Origin: Terrimonas ginsenosidimutans
Lineage (GTDB): Bacteria > Bacteroidota > Bacteroidia > Chitinophagales > Chitinophagaceae
Assembly (NCBI RefSeq): GCF_022012415.1
Contig: NZ_JAKLTR010000030.1
Location: 1 to 41,061, forward strand
DNA length: 41,061 bases
Direction of reading: 5' to 3'
Position 1 is the stretch's first letter. Each line of letters opens with the position of its first letter. Of this stretch, positions 1 to 9,095 are shown piece after piece. Under the pieces are notes generated by a model, which saw only the letters and a program-made list of their open reading frames with translations, was not told the origin of the DNA and did no database searches. A program made the translations under genes and the position numbers.

Positions 1-22
1 CACCTCGCTTGAATTCCGGACA

Positions 23-60
23 ACGGTCAACGGACAACGGTCAACGGTCAACGGTCAACG
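23..60. repeat. Heptanucleotide tandem repeat (GGTCAAC type)
   Basis: Imperfect tandem copies of a 7-bp unit, GGTCAAC with one GGACAAC variant, lie upstream of the first gene. No coding or hairpin function is evident. A similar 7-bp unit (GGTCATC on the minus strand) occurs near 14631-14658, which suggests a genome-wide family of short intergenic repeats. Confidence 0.8.
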
Positions 61-122
61 ATCATCCCCCTTCTCCTTCTTTGGCACTTTAGTTGAAAGA
101 AGTATGCAGAAATGCGTGTACT

Positions 123-410
123 ATGGAAAGAGGATTTTATATTACGTTGAATATCAAAACCGGATCCGGTTTTGAAAAATATGGAAAATTCTTTGTCGGC
201 GAAGATGAGGACACCTCGTTAGCTATTTTCAGGAAAATGAAAGGTACTGAGGATGCGGATGATAAAAACTTCCTTCAGGTAGATTTCGTGGAAATGAAAG
301 AGACCTTGCCGCTTAACATCAAAATGCTTAGCTGCACTCTGGATGAAATGACGGAGAATTTCAGGACAATTACAAAAGAAATCTTCAAACGTTTTAACCT
401 TAAAATGTAA
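123..410 (+). CDS. Small hypothetical protein
   Basis: A 95-residue soluble protein from the ATG at 123. An in-frame TTG at 93 would add 10 residues, but ATG is preferred and the product then begins MERGFYITLNIKTG. It has no signal peptide and no membrane segment. The C-terminal third looks helical and ends in a basic stretch (EIFKRFNLK). I recognise no family. Codon use looks like its neighbours and the frame is intact, so it is probably a real conserved hypothetical gene. It stands alone, 136 bp before the receptor gene on the same strand, and nothing in the sequence suggests its role. Confidence 0.65.
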   Translation: MERGFYITLNIKTGSGFEKYGKFFVGEDEDTSLAIFRKMKGTEDADDKNFLQVDFVEMKETLPLNIKMLSCTLDEMTENFRTITKEIFKRFNLKM

Positions 411-490
411 TAAACTCACCATCTCCATTATCACTCCGGACCTTATCACATCAGGACGTATGTTAATAACAATTAACATAATATTCGTAA

Positions 491-506
491 AACTAAAAGT
501 TTAGTT
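491..506. promoter_or_regulatory. Inverted repeat upstream of the receptor gene
   Basis: AACTAAA-AG-TTTAGTT is a perfect 7+2+7 palindrome 40 bp before the receptor start. It could be an operator or part of the promoter. Such an AT-rich palindrome can also occur by chance, so this is a weak call. Confidence 0.3.
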
Positions 507-546
507 ATACCGTTTTTTCCTTTATTTTTACTGCATAAGTATAGCC

Positions 547-3339
547 ATGGAAAAAACCAAACTGCTCGTTCTGCTACTGGCCATTCTAGTACTGCCAGCC
601 ATCTCGTTTGCACAAAAAGGCGTGTTGTCGGGTACACTTACCGATACCTCCGGCAAGAAGCCTATCGTATTTGCAACGATAACAGTGTTCAGCGCAAGGG
701 ACACTGCGATCATCACCTATCGCTTAAGTGATGAACAGGGAAAGTTCAAAGTGCCCTCTCTTCCTTTTCAAAAAGAGCTCAGGGTCGTAGTTACGGCAAC
801 AGGATCCGCCGTATGGCGAAAAGAGTTCACCCTTACGGAAGAATCTCCAACACTCGAACTTGGTACCCTGAAACTTGAGGCTGATGTAAAAGAAATGGAG
901 GAGGTACTGCTAATATCAGAACGCCCGCCAGTAGTGGTCCGTAAAGACACGATTGAATTTAATGCAGCCGCATTCAAAACCTTACCAACAGCCCTCGTTG
1001 AAGACCTGCTGAAAAAGATGCCCGGTGTTGATGTTGACCGTGATGGAAATATCATGGTCAATGGCCGGAAAGTAAACAGATTACTGGTTGAAGGCAAAGA
1101 GTTCTTTGGCAGTGATCCGAAGATCGCTTCGAAAAACCTTCCGGCGAACCTGATCGACAAAGTACAGGTCACTGATGACAAAGAAGAGTTGCTTCGTAAT
1201 CCTGATCTCACTGCCGGTGAAGTTGGACAGGTGATCAACCTGAAATTAAAGAAAGCAATTAAACAGGGATGGTTTGGGAAATTGTATGCAGGGGCTGGTA
1301 CAGAAGACCGGTTTGAAGGCGGCGGAATAGTGAACATGTTCCGTGATACCCTGCAGGTAAGCCTGCTCGGTTACACAAACAATCTTAGCCGGTCCGGCTT
1401 CAGTATGCAGGATGTTATGAATATCGGTGGCTTCTCCCGGAGTAACGTCAACATGCTCTCTATTAGTAGTGAAGGAGGTTTTGCGATCAATGATATTTCT
1501 TTCGGCGGGATGGGAGGCGGCGGAATTCAGCGCTCTTCAGGTGGCGGTATAAATGTCAACACGCTACTTGGGAAAAGAACAACGCTGAGCATGCAGTATT
1601 TCTATGGAGAAAATAAAACAACAACGGGTCAGCGGATCAACAACGAGCAATTTTTTAACGACACCACACTTACCACCCGGACGATCAACAGCGGCGAAGC
1701 TTATGACAAATCACATCGCATATCCGGTACTGTTAAGATCAAGATTGATTCATTTTCATCCACGCTGGAATACAGACCTTCATTCACTTTCACCAACTCA
1801 GATGCAACTTCACTGACACAGATCGAATCATTCAGCAATTTTGAGCCAAAGCTGAACGAAAGCACAAATGAACTGCGTCGCAGCAGTGACGGATTTGCCA
1901 CAAGTCACGAACTTTACCTTAATAAGCAATTCCGAAAAAAAGGCAGGACATTATATGCTTCGATAACGGTCGGTTATAACTCCGCCGAAACTCCGCAGTT
2001 CAATGATGCAGAGAATATATTTTATAAAAATCCGTCGACCACTTCCCTTCGCCAGTTACGCCAGCAGGATCAGAATTCGCTTAATACAAGGGCATATCTG
2101 GGATACAACGAACCACTGACCAAAAAGATGTCTTTACGCCTGAACCAGACCACTGAATATTTCAGCAATAAGGATTATATAGACACGTATGAGTTTGATC
2201 CGCTGACAGGAGAATACATCATTCCGGATCCTGATCTCACCAATGGATTAGAAAGATCAGGATGGCGTAACACTACTTATGGTGGCTTACGATTCGCGCC
2301 AACTGCTAAGTTCAACTTCACGGCAGGAGCCAATCTTCGTACCCTGAACCTCGACAATCAGTTCAGAAAAAATCCTACCATCAGGCAAAATTATACGTAT
2401 GTGATGCCTTCGTTGAATGTAACTTATAAGCAATGGAGCATGAACTATAATGCGAACCTGAGAGAGCCAAACGCAACAGATCTTCAGCCTGTCGTAAATA
2501 ATACAAATCCACTCTACCAGTCTTTTGGTAACCCGGATCTTAACCCTACTGTTGCGCATAGTGCCGGCATTTATACCTATATCAACAATATAAAGAGACA
2601 GCTCACCTTTAACTTCAATACAAACTTTACTTACAACCAGGACGCGATCATCAGAGAAAGATCGGTGAGTGACAACGGAGTGCAGACCACAAGACCGATC
2701 AACGTGGATGGCACCTGGAATGCCTCCCTTAATCTCAATGTACGTAAGCAATATAAATTCAGCAGTGTCCTGAAGTTCTCTACAGGTATGAACCTTAATG
2801 CGAACTTAGGGAGAACATTTGTCATAATAAATCAGAACCGGAGCAATGCCACCACGACCAGCCTCTCTCCATCAGCGAACTTCACACTGAACTGGAATGA
2901 TAAGTTTGAATTTACGCAGCGGTATGGCCCGAGCTTTAATAAAACCACGTACGAATCCAACGCTTACCCATCACTAGAAGTCTGGAGACATTCCACAAGC
3001 ACAGAAGTTATTGTACGTATGCCGAAACACATTGTATGGGAAAGTACACTTGATTATTTCTATAATCCGCAGGTGGCTCCCGGTATTCAAAAATCATCAT
3101 TCCGCTGGAATGCCGCAGTGAATGTCCTTTTCCTTAAACAGGATAAAGGTCAGTTGAAGCTGTCTGTATACGACTTGCTGAATCAGAATATCAGCGTAAT
3201 GCGCAGTGTGAGAGAGAACTATATTCAGGATACAGAATCGATCATTCTTCGCCGTTATTTCCTGTTAACATTTACGTATAATATCCGCAACTTCGGAGCG
3301 AAGGTCGGTGGCAGAAATAACGGGTTCATACTGTTCTGA
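547..3339 (+). CDS. Outer-membrane beta-barrel / TonB-dependent receptor-like protein
   Basis: A 930-residue outer-membrane protein. A cleavable signal peptide covers residues 1-22 (hydrophobic LLVLLLAILVLP, then SFAQ). A carboxypeptidase-regulatory-like beta-sandwich follows (about 26-115; GTLTDTSGKKPIVFATI). Next is a plug-like segment (about 130-235; LEDLLKKMPGVDVDRDG-type sequence, then VEGKEFFGSD), and then a long barrel rich in aromatic and Asn/Thr residues. This layout matches the Bacteroidota OMP_b-brl_3 family, whose members usually lack a partner SusD lipoprotein, as here. The substrate cannot be told from sequence. A glycine-rich patch sits at about 315-335 (FGGMGGGG). The last residues (NNGFILF) end on an aromatic, as barrel proteins usually do. 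The gene is followed by a strong terminator and has no operon partner. Confidence 0.9.
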   Translation: MEKTKLLVLLLAILVLPAISFAQKGVLSGTLTDTSGKKPIVFATITVFSARDTAIITYRLSDEQGKFKVPSLPFQKELRVVVTATGSAVWRKEFTLTEESPTLELGTLKLEADVKEMEEVLLISERPPVVVRKDTIEFNAAAFKTLPTALVEDLLKKMPGVDVDRDGNIMVNGRKVNRLLVEGKEFFGSDPKIASKNLPANLIDKVQVTDDKEELLRNPDLTAGEVGQVINLKLKKAIKQGWFGKLYAGAGTEDRFEGGGIVNMFRDTLQVSLLGYTNNLSRSGFSMQDVMNIGGFSRSNVNMLSISSEGGFAINDISFGGMGGGGIQRSSGGGINVNTLLGKRTTLSMQYFYGENKTTTGQRINNEQFFNDTTLTTRTINSGEAYDKSHRISGTVKIKIDSFSSTLEYRPSFTFTNSDATSLTQIESFSNFEPKLNESTNELRRSSDGFATSHELYLNKQFRKKGRTLYASITVGYNSAETPQFNDAENIFYKNPSTTSLRQLRQQDQNSLNTRAYLGYNEPLTKKMSLRLNQTTEYFSNKDYIDTYEFDPLTGEYIIPDPDLTNGLERSGWRNTTYGGLRFAPTAKFNFTAGANLRTLNLDNQFRKNPTIRQNYTYVMPSLNVTYKQWSMNYNANLREPNATDLQPVVNNTNPLYQSFGNPDLNPTVAHSAGIYTYINNIKRQLTFNFNTNFTYNQDAIIRERSVSDNGVQTTRPINVDGTWNASLNLNVRKQYKFSSVLKFSTGMNLNANLGRTFVIINQNRSNATTTSLSPSANFTLNWNDKFEFTQRYGPSFNKTTYESNAYPSLEVWRHSTSTEVIVRMPKHIVWESTLDYFYNPQVAPGIQKSSFRWNAAVNVLFLKQDKGQLKLSVYDLLNQNISVMRSVRENYIQDTESIILRRYFLLTFTYNIRNFGAKVGGRNNGFILF

Positions 3340-3349
3340 TTAAAAACCC

Positions 3350-3406
3350 AAAAAGTAAAAAGCTTCAGTCGGGAAAGACTCTCCTGACTGAAGCTTTTTA
3401 CTTTTT
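3350..3406. terminator. Bidirectional rho-independent terminator
   Basis: A perfect 21-bp stem (3350-3370 with 3386-3406), built on AAGCTTCAGTC and its complement, is flanked by A/T runs on both sides. It serves the receptor gene on + and the convergent kinase gene on -. Confidence 0.93.
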
Positions 3407-3412
3407 GACTTT

Positions 3413-4288
3413 TTAATTAGAATTATTATCGATCATTCTTTCAACATCCACCTCCGTACCCGTAAACGGTCCGGACGCCATTACTTTCAAACCAGCCATT
3501 GCTGACGCAAATACGGCGGCCTGATCAGGAGCAACACCTTTCGCTCTTTGATACAGGTATCCTGCCATATAAGTGTCTCCACAACCTGTAGCGTCTATAG
3601 CGGGGCCGTTAATAAAGGCTGGTATATCATAATACTGATCATTTGTTAATATGACGGAACCTTTACTGCCGAGCGTGATCAGTACTTCTTTTACTCCCCA
3701 GCTTGCGAGGATCGCGGCGCCTTTCCGGATGTCTTTTTCTCCGGTGAGCACGTGCATTTCCTCTTCATTGGCCTTCAATACATCCACGTAAGCAAGCAAT
3801 TCCTTTTTAGCGGGCCAGTCGACAGGATACACCGCATGTTCCCGCACTTCCCGTAAAAATCCCTGTGCATCCATTGATACGATTCCTTTTTCCGACAAAA
3901 AGCGGATCAGGTCGCCAGGGATATCACCCGCGAGTAAAGGTCCAAGATGAAAGATGCGGGCCTCGGTCCCTTCCAGTTGTGCTGTATGGAACGGGTCTGA
4001 CTGAGCCCAGACCTTTTGTTCCCGGTGATCCATATCCTCCCGGTAAATATTCTCGAAGCAAACGGTTTGTTCGCTGTCAAATGCCTTGATTTCAATCCCC
4101 TGGGAGTTAAGCATCTCCACAAACCGTTTCTCGGAGGGTGCAACTGCCGTTACCAGCAGGTAACGCACATCCATTTGCCGGATAGCGTTGGAAAAATAAT
4201 AGGAAGTGCCGCCGGGCATTTCCACCTGCCGGCCGGGGGTCACAATTTTATCAAGCGTAATATGTCCTACACAACAGATATCGTACAT
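3413..4288 (-). CDS. PfkB-family carbohydrate kinase
   Basis: A 291-residue ribokinase-fold sugar kinase that should transfer the ATP gamma-phosphate to a sugar or polyol hydroxyl in the cytoplasm. The family's C-terminal signature is present as DATGCGDTYMAGY (residues 232-244), with D238 as the catalytic base and the GCGD anion hole. An N-terminal GG substrate motif (PGGTSYYFSNA, about 25-35) and the strand LITLGSKGSV before the ATP site are also typical. The sequence is shorter than bacterial fructokinases and resembles the inositol 3-kinase-like branch, but the substrate remains unassigned. The gene stands alone. It starts with ATG at 4288 and faces the receptor gene across the terminator at 3350-3406. 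Confidence 0.88.
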   Translation of the reverse strand: MYDICCVGHITLDKIVTPGRQVEMPGGTSYYFSNAIRQMDVRYLLVTAVAPSEKRFVEMLNSQGIEIKAFDSEQTVCFENIYREDMDHREQKVWAQSDPFHTAQLEGTEARIFHLGPLLAGDIPGDLIRFLSEKGIVSMDAQGFLREVREHAVYPVDWPAKKELLAYVDVLKANEEEMHVLTGEKDIRKGAAILASWGVKEVLITLGSKGSVILTNDQYYDIPAFINGPAIDATGCGDTYMAGYLYQRAKGVAPDQAAVFASAMAGLKVMASGPFTGTEVDVERMIDNNSN

Positions 4289-4495
4289 GCAATTGTATTA
4301 TAAGGGCGCAAAAATACCGATTTCCTGAAACCGCTTGCAGCTTCAGCAGTTCAATCCCTCAGTTCATTTTGATAAAAAAACAGTTAGTTCACCACGCACC
4401 AATAGCAAGACCCTGATTAGCTAGCTTTACCCTATTGCTGCCATCCCAACCTACCACCGCACTACGCATTTTCAACAACACAAACCTTATCAACC

Positions 4496-6079
4496 ATGCA
4501 AAAAATTCTTGCGGTGGCCGCAATGGTCATTCTTTTCTCGTGTAGCAAACCGGACAATCAGGATCCTGATCCAACCCCCGGCGGCGGCGGTGGCCAGAAT
4601 CAATCACTGAAAATCAATGAGGTAAGCCCAGGGGATGTTAATCCAAATACTGTTATGATCATCATCAATGGCTCGGGATTTGGCAGCAAAGTGGAGGATA
4701 ATGAAGTGCTGTTCGGAACGGTACCCGCAATCATTAGGACCGCCGCGATCACCCAATTGGTTACTGAAGTTCCGCTCGCTCTTGTAGACGGACCTTACGA
4801 TGTAAGCGTCAAGGCTAATGGCAGATCGGCTACAAAAACAGGTGCCTTCCGCTATTCAGCAGGTGACCTGGAGATAGTAACCGTCACACCAGCATCAGCA
4901 TTTCCTGGTACCACATCTATAACATTGAATGGCAGAGGATTTGGAAGAATACCGGCAAACAACCAGGTAAAGATCGGGACCATGGTGGCCGTCGTAAAAA
5001 CTGCAGTTGCCAATCAATTGGTCGTAGACCTTCCCGCCAATATTAAAACCGGTACCTATGATGTGACGGTAACTGCAAACGGCAAAACATTCACCAAAGA
5101 AAAAGCCCTGATCTATGACCAAACAGTTGTGACCACATTTGCCGGTTCTGGTACCGGAGGAAGTGCAGACGGCATGGGAACGCAGGCGCAGTTTCTCCAA
5201 CCCCTTGGCATAGCGGTGGACGCGGATCGTAACCTGTATGTCACCGACCTGAACCGTATCAGGAAGATCACACCTGCCGGGCAGGTAACCACCTATGCCG
5301 GCAGCGGCATAAAAGGATCCGCCGACGGTCAGGCCAACACGGCGCGCTTCGATATGCCCTCATCCATTGCAATAGACCAGGCGGGTACTTTATATGTAGC
5401 TGACCAGTTCAATCATTCCATCAGAAAGATCAGCACCAACGGGATAGTGAGTACGATCGCAGGGAACTCCACCGCAGGCAGTAATAACGGGACAGGAACT
5501 GCGGCTTCATTCGCCCTGCCTTATGGAGTAGCCGTAAACCCGGCGGGAACTGTTCTTTATGTAGGAGACAACGGAAACAATAAGATCCGCAAGATCAACC
5601 TTGTAACAAACGAAGTTTCCGACTACGCAGGTGATGGCACGAATTCTTCCAAAGATGGCGAACTGCTCAAAGCAGGCATTCCCTCTCCAGGCGGCTTGCA
5701 TCTTGCTGCTGATGGAACATTATACGTAACAGAAAAAGGAGCCGGAAAGACCCGCAGGATCAGTACGGGAGGCTTTGTCAGCACGATCGGCGGCATACTC
5801 AGCGTGAATACTGCCCCCTGCCAGATAGTGGTCGATCAGGAAGAAACCGCTTACGTGGTTTTCAAAAGAAATAATCATATAAAGAAATACACCAAAGCCG
5901 GAGTTGAGTCGGTGATCTTCGGAGGCAACAATTCCGGCGATACGGAAGGGCCAGCCAGCCAGGCTCTTTTCTTCACCCCGGAAGGCATTGCCATGATCGA
6001 AGAAAATGACGGTACAAAGACGTTTTATATAAGTGACACAGGTAACAGAAAGATCAAGAAAATAGTATTAAGTAAATAG
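4496..6079 (+). CDS. Lipoprotein with IPT/TIG domains and NHL beta-propeller
   Basis: A 527-residue surface or periplasmic lipoprotein. The N-terminus carries a lipobox (MVILFSCSK, Cys at residue 16) and then a low-complexity linker of Asp/Pro and Gly repeats (20-35). Two IPT/TIG immunoglobulin-like domains follow (about 39-122 and 125-207); both contain the INGSGFG / LNGRGFG motif. The rest (about 210-527) is an NHL-type propeller with repeated blocks such as FAGSGTGGSADG, YAGSGIKGSADG and IAGNSTAGSNNG, alternating with ADRNLYV- and AGTLYVAD-like strands. This architecture is common in Bacteroidota and is linked to carbohydrate or protein binding at the cell surface; no catalytic residues are expected. 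It is monocistronic with its own terminator. Confidence 0.9.
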   Translation: MQKILAVAAMVILFSCSKPDNQDPDPTPGGGGGQNQSLKINEVSPGDVNPNTVMIIINGSGFGSKVEDNEVLFGTVPAIIRTAAITQLVTEVPLALVDGPYDVSVKANGRSATKTGAFRYSAGDLEIVTVTPASAFPGTTSITLNGRGFGRIPANNQVKIGTMVAVVKTAVANQLVVDLPANIKTGTYDVTVTANGKTFTKEKALIYDQTVVTTFAGSGTGGSADGMGTQAQFLQPLGIAVDADRNLYVTDLNRIRKITPAGQVTTYAGSGIKGSADGQANTARFDMPSSIAIDQAGTLYVADQFNHSIRKISTNGIVSTIAGNSTAGSNNGTGTAASFALPYGVAVNPAGTVLYVGDNGNNKIRKINLVTNEVSDYAGDGTNSSKDGELLKAGIPSPGGLHLAADGTLYVTEKGAGKTRRISTGGFVSTIGGILSVNTAPCQIVVDQEETAYVVFKRNNHIKKYTKAGVESVIFGGNNSGDTEGPASQALFFTPEGIAMIEENDGTKTFYISDTGNRKIKKIVLSK

Positions 6080-6097
6080 GACGGAGAATAGAGAGAG

Positions 6098-6131
6098 AGC
6101 CCGGCTCGTATACTTACGATGCCGGGCTTTT
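6098..6131 (+). terminator. Rho-independent terminator
   Basis: AGCCCGGC (6098-6105) pairs with GCCGGGCT (6121-6128) and is followed by a short T run. It sits directly after the NHL lipoprotein gene. Confidence 0.85.
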
Positions 6132-6209
6132 CGTATTTATCTTTTATACAGAAAACAATAAGGCTGTTGGGAATGATGGCAATCACGTACCTTCATTAAA
6201 CCATCAACT

Positions 6210-7025
6210 ATGGGAACACCATCTTCCTCAATTATTATCTCCACGTATAACTGGCCGGAAGCCCTCGAGCTTTGCCTTAACAGTATTTTACTTCAAACAG
6301 AATTGCCCGGAGAGATCGTTATAGCAGACGACGGCTCAGGATCTCCAACCAGGCAGGTGGTAGACGCCTTTAAAAACAGATCCCCAGTGCCGGTCAAACA
6401 TATCTGGCATGAGGACCAGGGTTTCCGGCTGGCCGCTATCCGCAACAAAGCGATCGCCGCTGCCAGCGGAAACTATATCATACAGATAGATGGCGATATT
6501 CTTTTGCATAAATACTTTATTGCCGATCATTTACGTTTTGCAAAAAAGAAAAGCTTTGTGAGAGCCAGCAGGATCTACCTCGATGATAGTTTGACCAAAA
6601 AATTGCTGCACCTTAAGCAAAGCAAAATTTCCATCCGGAATAAAGGCGTCACCAATAAAACAAGCGGCATCAGAGTACCCATTCTCTGGCCACTTTTTGA
6701 GACTAACTATAAGAATAAAGGCCTGGAACGGTATGAAATACATGGTTGCAATATGGCCTTCTGGAAAGACGACGCCATCAGCGTGAACGGCTACAATGAA
6801 GACTTTACCGGCTGGGGTTCGGAAGACAAAGAGTTCGTCGCCCGATTGCTGAACGCCGGTTATGAAAAGCGATTCCTGAAGCTGGGCGGCATCGCATTTC
6901 ACCTGTATCACCCCATCAACCCCAAACCCCGACTGGCACATAATGAACACCTGTTGGAGGAAACGATTCGTTTGCAGCATAGTTTTTGTATTAACGGAAT
7001 TAACAAATACCTGACACCTGCTTGA
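6210..7025 (+). CDS. GT2-family glycosyltransferase (first of a tandem pair)
   Basis: A 271-residue cytoplasmic GT-A enzyme that should transfer a sugar from a nucleotide-sugar to a growing surface glycan. The N-terminal strand SIIISTYNWPEALELCL is followed by IADDGSGSPTRQVV (nucleotide-binding Asp pair), the metal-binding DxD motif in IQIDGDILLH (about 93-95), and a C-terminal galactosyltransferase-like block ending GWGSEDKEFVARLLNAG. That last motif marks the Glyco_transf_7C region found in capsule and LPS transferases. No membrane segment is seen. The stop codon overlaps the start of the next gene (TTGA, 7022-7025), so the two are translationally coupled. The downstream gene shares every motif, so the pair came from a duplication. 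Confidence 0.9.
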   Translation: MGTPSSSIIISTYNWPEALELCLNSILLQTELPGEIVIADDGSGSPTRQVVDAFKNRSPVPVKHIWHEDQGFRLAAIRNKAIAAASGNYIIQIDGDILLHKYFIADHLRFAKKKSFVRASRIYLDDSLTKKLLHLKQSKISIRNKGVTNKTSGIRVPILWPLFETNYKNKGLERYEIHGCNMAFWKDDAISVNGYNEDFTGWGSEDKEFVARLLNAGYEKRFLKLGGIAFHLYHPINPKPRLAHNEHLLEETIRLQHSFCINGINKYLTPA

Positions 7026-7870
7026 GAAAAAACGACCCTTCAGCCGCCCTGCTCATCTCGACCTATAACTGGCCGGAAGCGCTTGATTTAGTTTTCCAAA
7101 GTATACTGCATCAAACCCGTATGCCGGATGAGGTCATTATCGCTGACGACGGATCCGGGAATGAAACGAGAAAAGTAATCGACGCTTTCCGGGAAAAATG
7201 CCCTGTACCTGTGCGCCACTTCTGGCAACATGATGACGGCTTCAGGAAAACGGAGATCATCAACCAGGTCATTTCTTATACCGATTGCGCTTATATAATT
7301 CAAATTGATGGAGACATCATCCTTCACCCTAAGTTTATTGAAGACCATTTACGCGTGCAGGAACAGGGGACCTATATCCGGGCAAGCCGGGTCCTGCTGA
7401 GTGAAGAAAAAACAAAAGAGCTTCTCTTTTTAAAAAAATATGCCCCTCCATCCATATTCTCAAACGGCATTAAAAACCGCATCAACGCGCTCCGTCTCCC
7501 ATTGCTGGCGTTTTTTCTCACCAAACGCAGAAGACGTTCCGATAATATTCACGGATCAAATTGTGCCTACTGGCGTGCTGACTTTATTGCCGTGAATGGC
7601 TATAATAACCAGATGCAGGGCTGGGGGCATGAGGACATTGAACTTGCCGCACGGCTGGTAAATGCCGGCATACTTCAGAAACGCGTGAAGCTTCTGGCGA
7701 TCGGATATCACCTTCACCATACTTATAATGACCGGGGGAGGGCAGCCTTTAATCATGGCATCTATCTCCAGGTCGTCAATAGCGGCACAACTACCTGCGC
7801 AGATGGTTATCTTCAGGTCAGAAAGGACGCTATACCAATTACAACACCTATCTCAAGTAAGGCATTGTAG
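7022..7870 (+). CDS. GT2-family glycosyltransferase (second of a tandem pair)
   Basis: A 282-residue paralogue of the gene before it. It shares STYNWPEAL, EVIIADDGSGNETRKVIDAF, the DxD motif IQIDGDIILHPKFIEDHLR, and the C-terminal HGSNCAYWRADF...GWGHEDIELAARLVNAG block. It starts with TTG at 7022, overlapping the upstream TGA, so translation probably depends on reinitiation. The two proteins diverge most between the DxD and the HG(C/S)N motifs, where acceptor choice usually lies; they may therefore add different sugars or act in series. It converges with the membrane GT2 gene on the opposite strand, only 6 bp away. Confidence 0.88.
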   Translation: MRKNDPSAALLISTYNWPEALDLVFQSILHQTRMPDEVIIADDGSGNETRKVIDAFREKCPVPVRHFWQHDDGFRKTEIINQVISYTDCAYIIQIDGDIILHPKFIEDHLRVQEQGTYIRASRVLLSEEKTKELLFLKKYAPPSIFSNGIKNRINALRLPLLAFFLTKRRRRSDNIHGSNCAYWRADFIAVNGYNNQMQGWGHEDIELAARLVNAGILQKRVKLLAIGYHLHHTYNDRGRAAFNHGIYLQVVNSGTTTCADGYLQVRKDAIPITTPISSKAL

Positions 7871-7876
7871 CTAAGC

Positions 7877-8989
7877 TCAGGCGAAAAATACATAATACAG
7901 CGTGAGCAATACCCCCATAAAAATCATCTTTAGGATCTTATAACGGTTCAGCCGGAATGGACTGGGATTGGGTTTTACAAAGCCCAGGTCGGCCCTTCGC
8001 ATAATACCTTTCCAGGTATTGGCGGATAATGCCGCGTATAAATAACCCGCTTCATATACCGTCCTGATCCAGGTCAGCTGAAATGCTATTGCCACAGAGA
8101 ACACCCTCGCTTTTACCCATGCCCTGATCAGGTTCGTAAAAACCTCCGCAACAATCACACTCGTCCCGATTGCAAAAAGGGAATGCACAAACCCAAACGT
8201 GATACCCAACGGAAGAAGGATAAGCAATAAAGCCCAGATCTCCATCGAATTGGCAAAATCAAGATAGGTGTACCGGTAGATATGCGGCAACCTTGCGATC
8301 TCGCTGCCTCCGCCGCCATATCTGAATAACCGACCTGTCTGAACTTTACCATTGTTCCACCAGGGATGTTTCACTATAGCCTCCGGAACAGACCTGTACT
8401 CTTCATTATACAAAAAGCTGCTCCGTACCATGAAATCAATATCTTCCCCGCTTTTTTGCAAGGACACGTCAAACAAGGCAGGATCCATTTTTGAACGGTT
8501 GAGCATCACATTCGCCGTAGGAGACCATACCATGGACGGCTTATATTTTGCAAGATCAAAATGACCGATCGACCCATTGATGATCAGTGCGTGTGTAGTA
8601 GCATTGATCGGTTCGGGGAATTCGGTCACCCCTACAAAACCAATAGCGTCAGGATACTGGTCTATCGCTCTGGTGTAAGCTTCCAGCAGACCCGGCATTG
8701 GCAGTACATCATCATCAAGAAAAAGGATCCATTTAGCCGAACCGGCATGGATCCCGATATTGCGGGTGCCGCCCGGACCGAGATTCTCAGGATTTACGAT
8801 CAGCCGGATCCTTCCCTCCTGCTGCCACGCGGCAATCACGGCGGGGATCTTCACATCCGGATTATCCGCTATAAGAAAAAAACGGATCGTCCAGCCTGCC
8901 GGCTGATCCATACTGATCAAAGGATCCAAAAAGGAGATGTCCAATCTGTATGATGGAATAACAATATCTATGGACCGGTATAAAGACAT
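7877..8989 (-). CDS. Membrane-associated GT2 glycosyltransferase
   Basis: A 370-residue protein with an N-terminal GT-A domain and a C-terminal membrane region. The N-terminal half shows DIVIPSYRLD, NPENLGPGGTRNIGIHAGSAKWILFLDDDVLPMPG (the donor-site DDD near residues 93-95), and a later SGEDIDFMVRSSF block that fits the acceptor/catalytic Asp region. Two or three hydrophobic stretches follow: WALLLILLPLGITFGFVHSL near 253-272, an AIGTSVIVAEVF segment next to it, and MIFMGVLLTLYYVFFA at the extreme C-terminus. It is the only minus-strand gene of the glycan cluster and converges on the tandem GT2 pair. The start at 8989 lies about 100 bp from the divergent GT4 gene, so a shared promoter region is likely. 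Confidence 0.87.
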   Translation of the reverse strand: MSLYRSIDIVIPSYRLDISFLDPLISMDQPAGWTIRFFLIADNPDVKIPAVIAAWQQEGRIRLIVNPENLGPGGTRNIGIHAGSAKWILFLDDDVLPMPGLLEAYTRAIDQYPDAIGFVGVTEFPEPINATTHALIINGSIGHFDLAKYKPSMVWSPTANVMLNRSKMDPALFDVSLQKSGEDIDFMVRSSFLYNEEYRSVPEAIVKHPWWNNGKVQTGRLFRYGGGGSEIARLPHIYRYTYLDFANSMEIWALLLILLPLGITFGFVHSLFAIGTSVIVAEVFTNLIRAWVKARVFSVAIAFQLTWIRTVYEAGYLYAALSANTWKGIMRRADLGFVKPNPSPFRLNRYKILKMIFMGVLLTLYYVFFA

Positions 8990-9095
8990 TATATCAAATA
9001 TAGTATATAGCTCTTTCTGCCAGAGACGTTATGTGGTCGTTTTTATTTATTTTACACCGCTCCACACACTAACCGGTCATACTAATATTACTCAT

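Noticed and set aside
768-1337. 189-codon minus-strand frame inside the receptor gene
   Set aside because: It is antisense to a well-supported outer-membrane protein and rich in Ser/Arg/Phe as expected for a shadow frame.
6098-6131. Riboswitch upstream of the glycan cluster
   Set aside because: The stem is a simple terminator hairpin after the lipoprotein gene and no conserved aptamer is visible.
8937-9095. N-terminal extension of the GT4 gene
   Set aside because: It overlaps the divergent GT2 start and has no family-like sequence; the TTG at 9096 gives the expected start.
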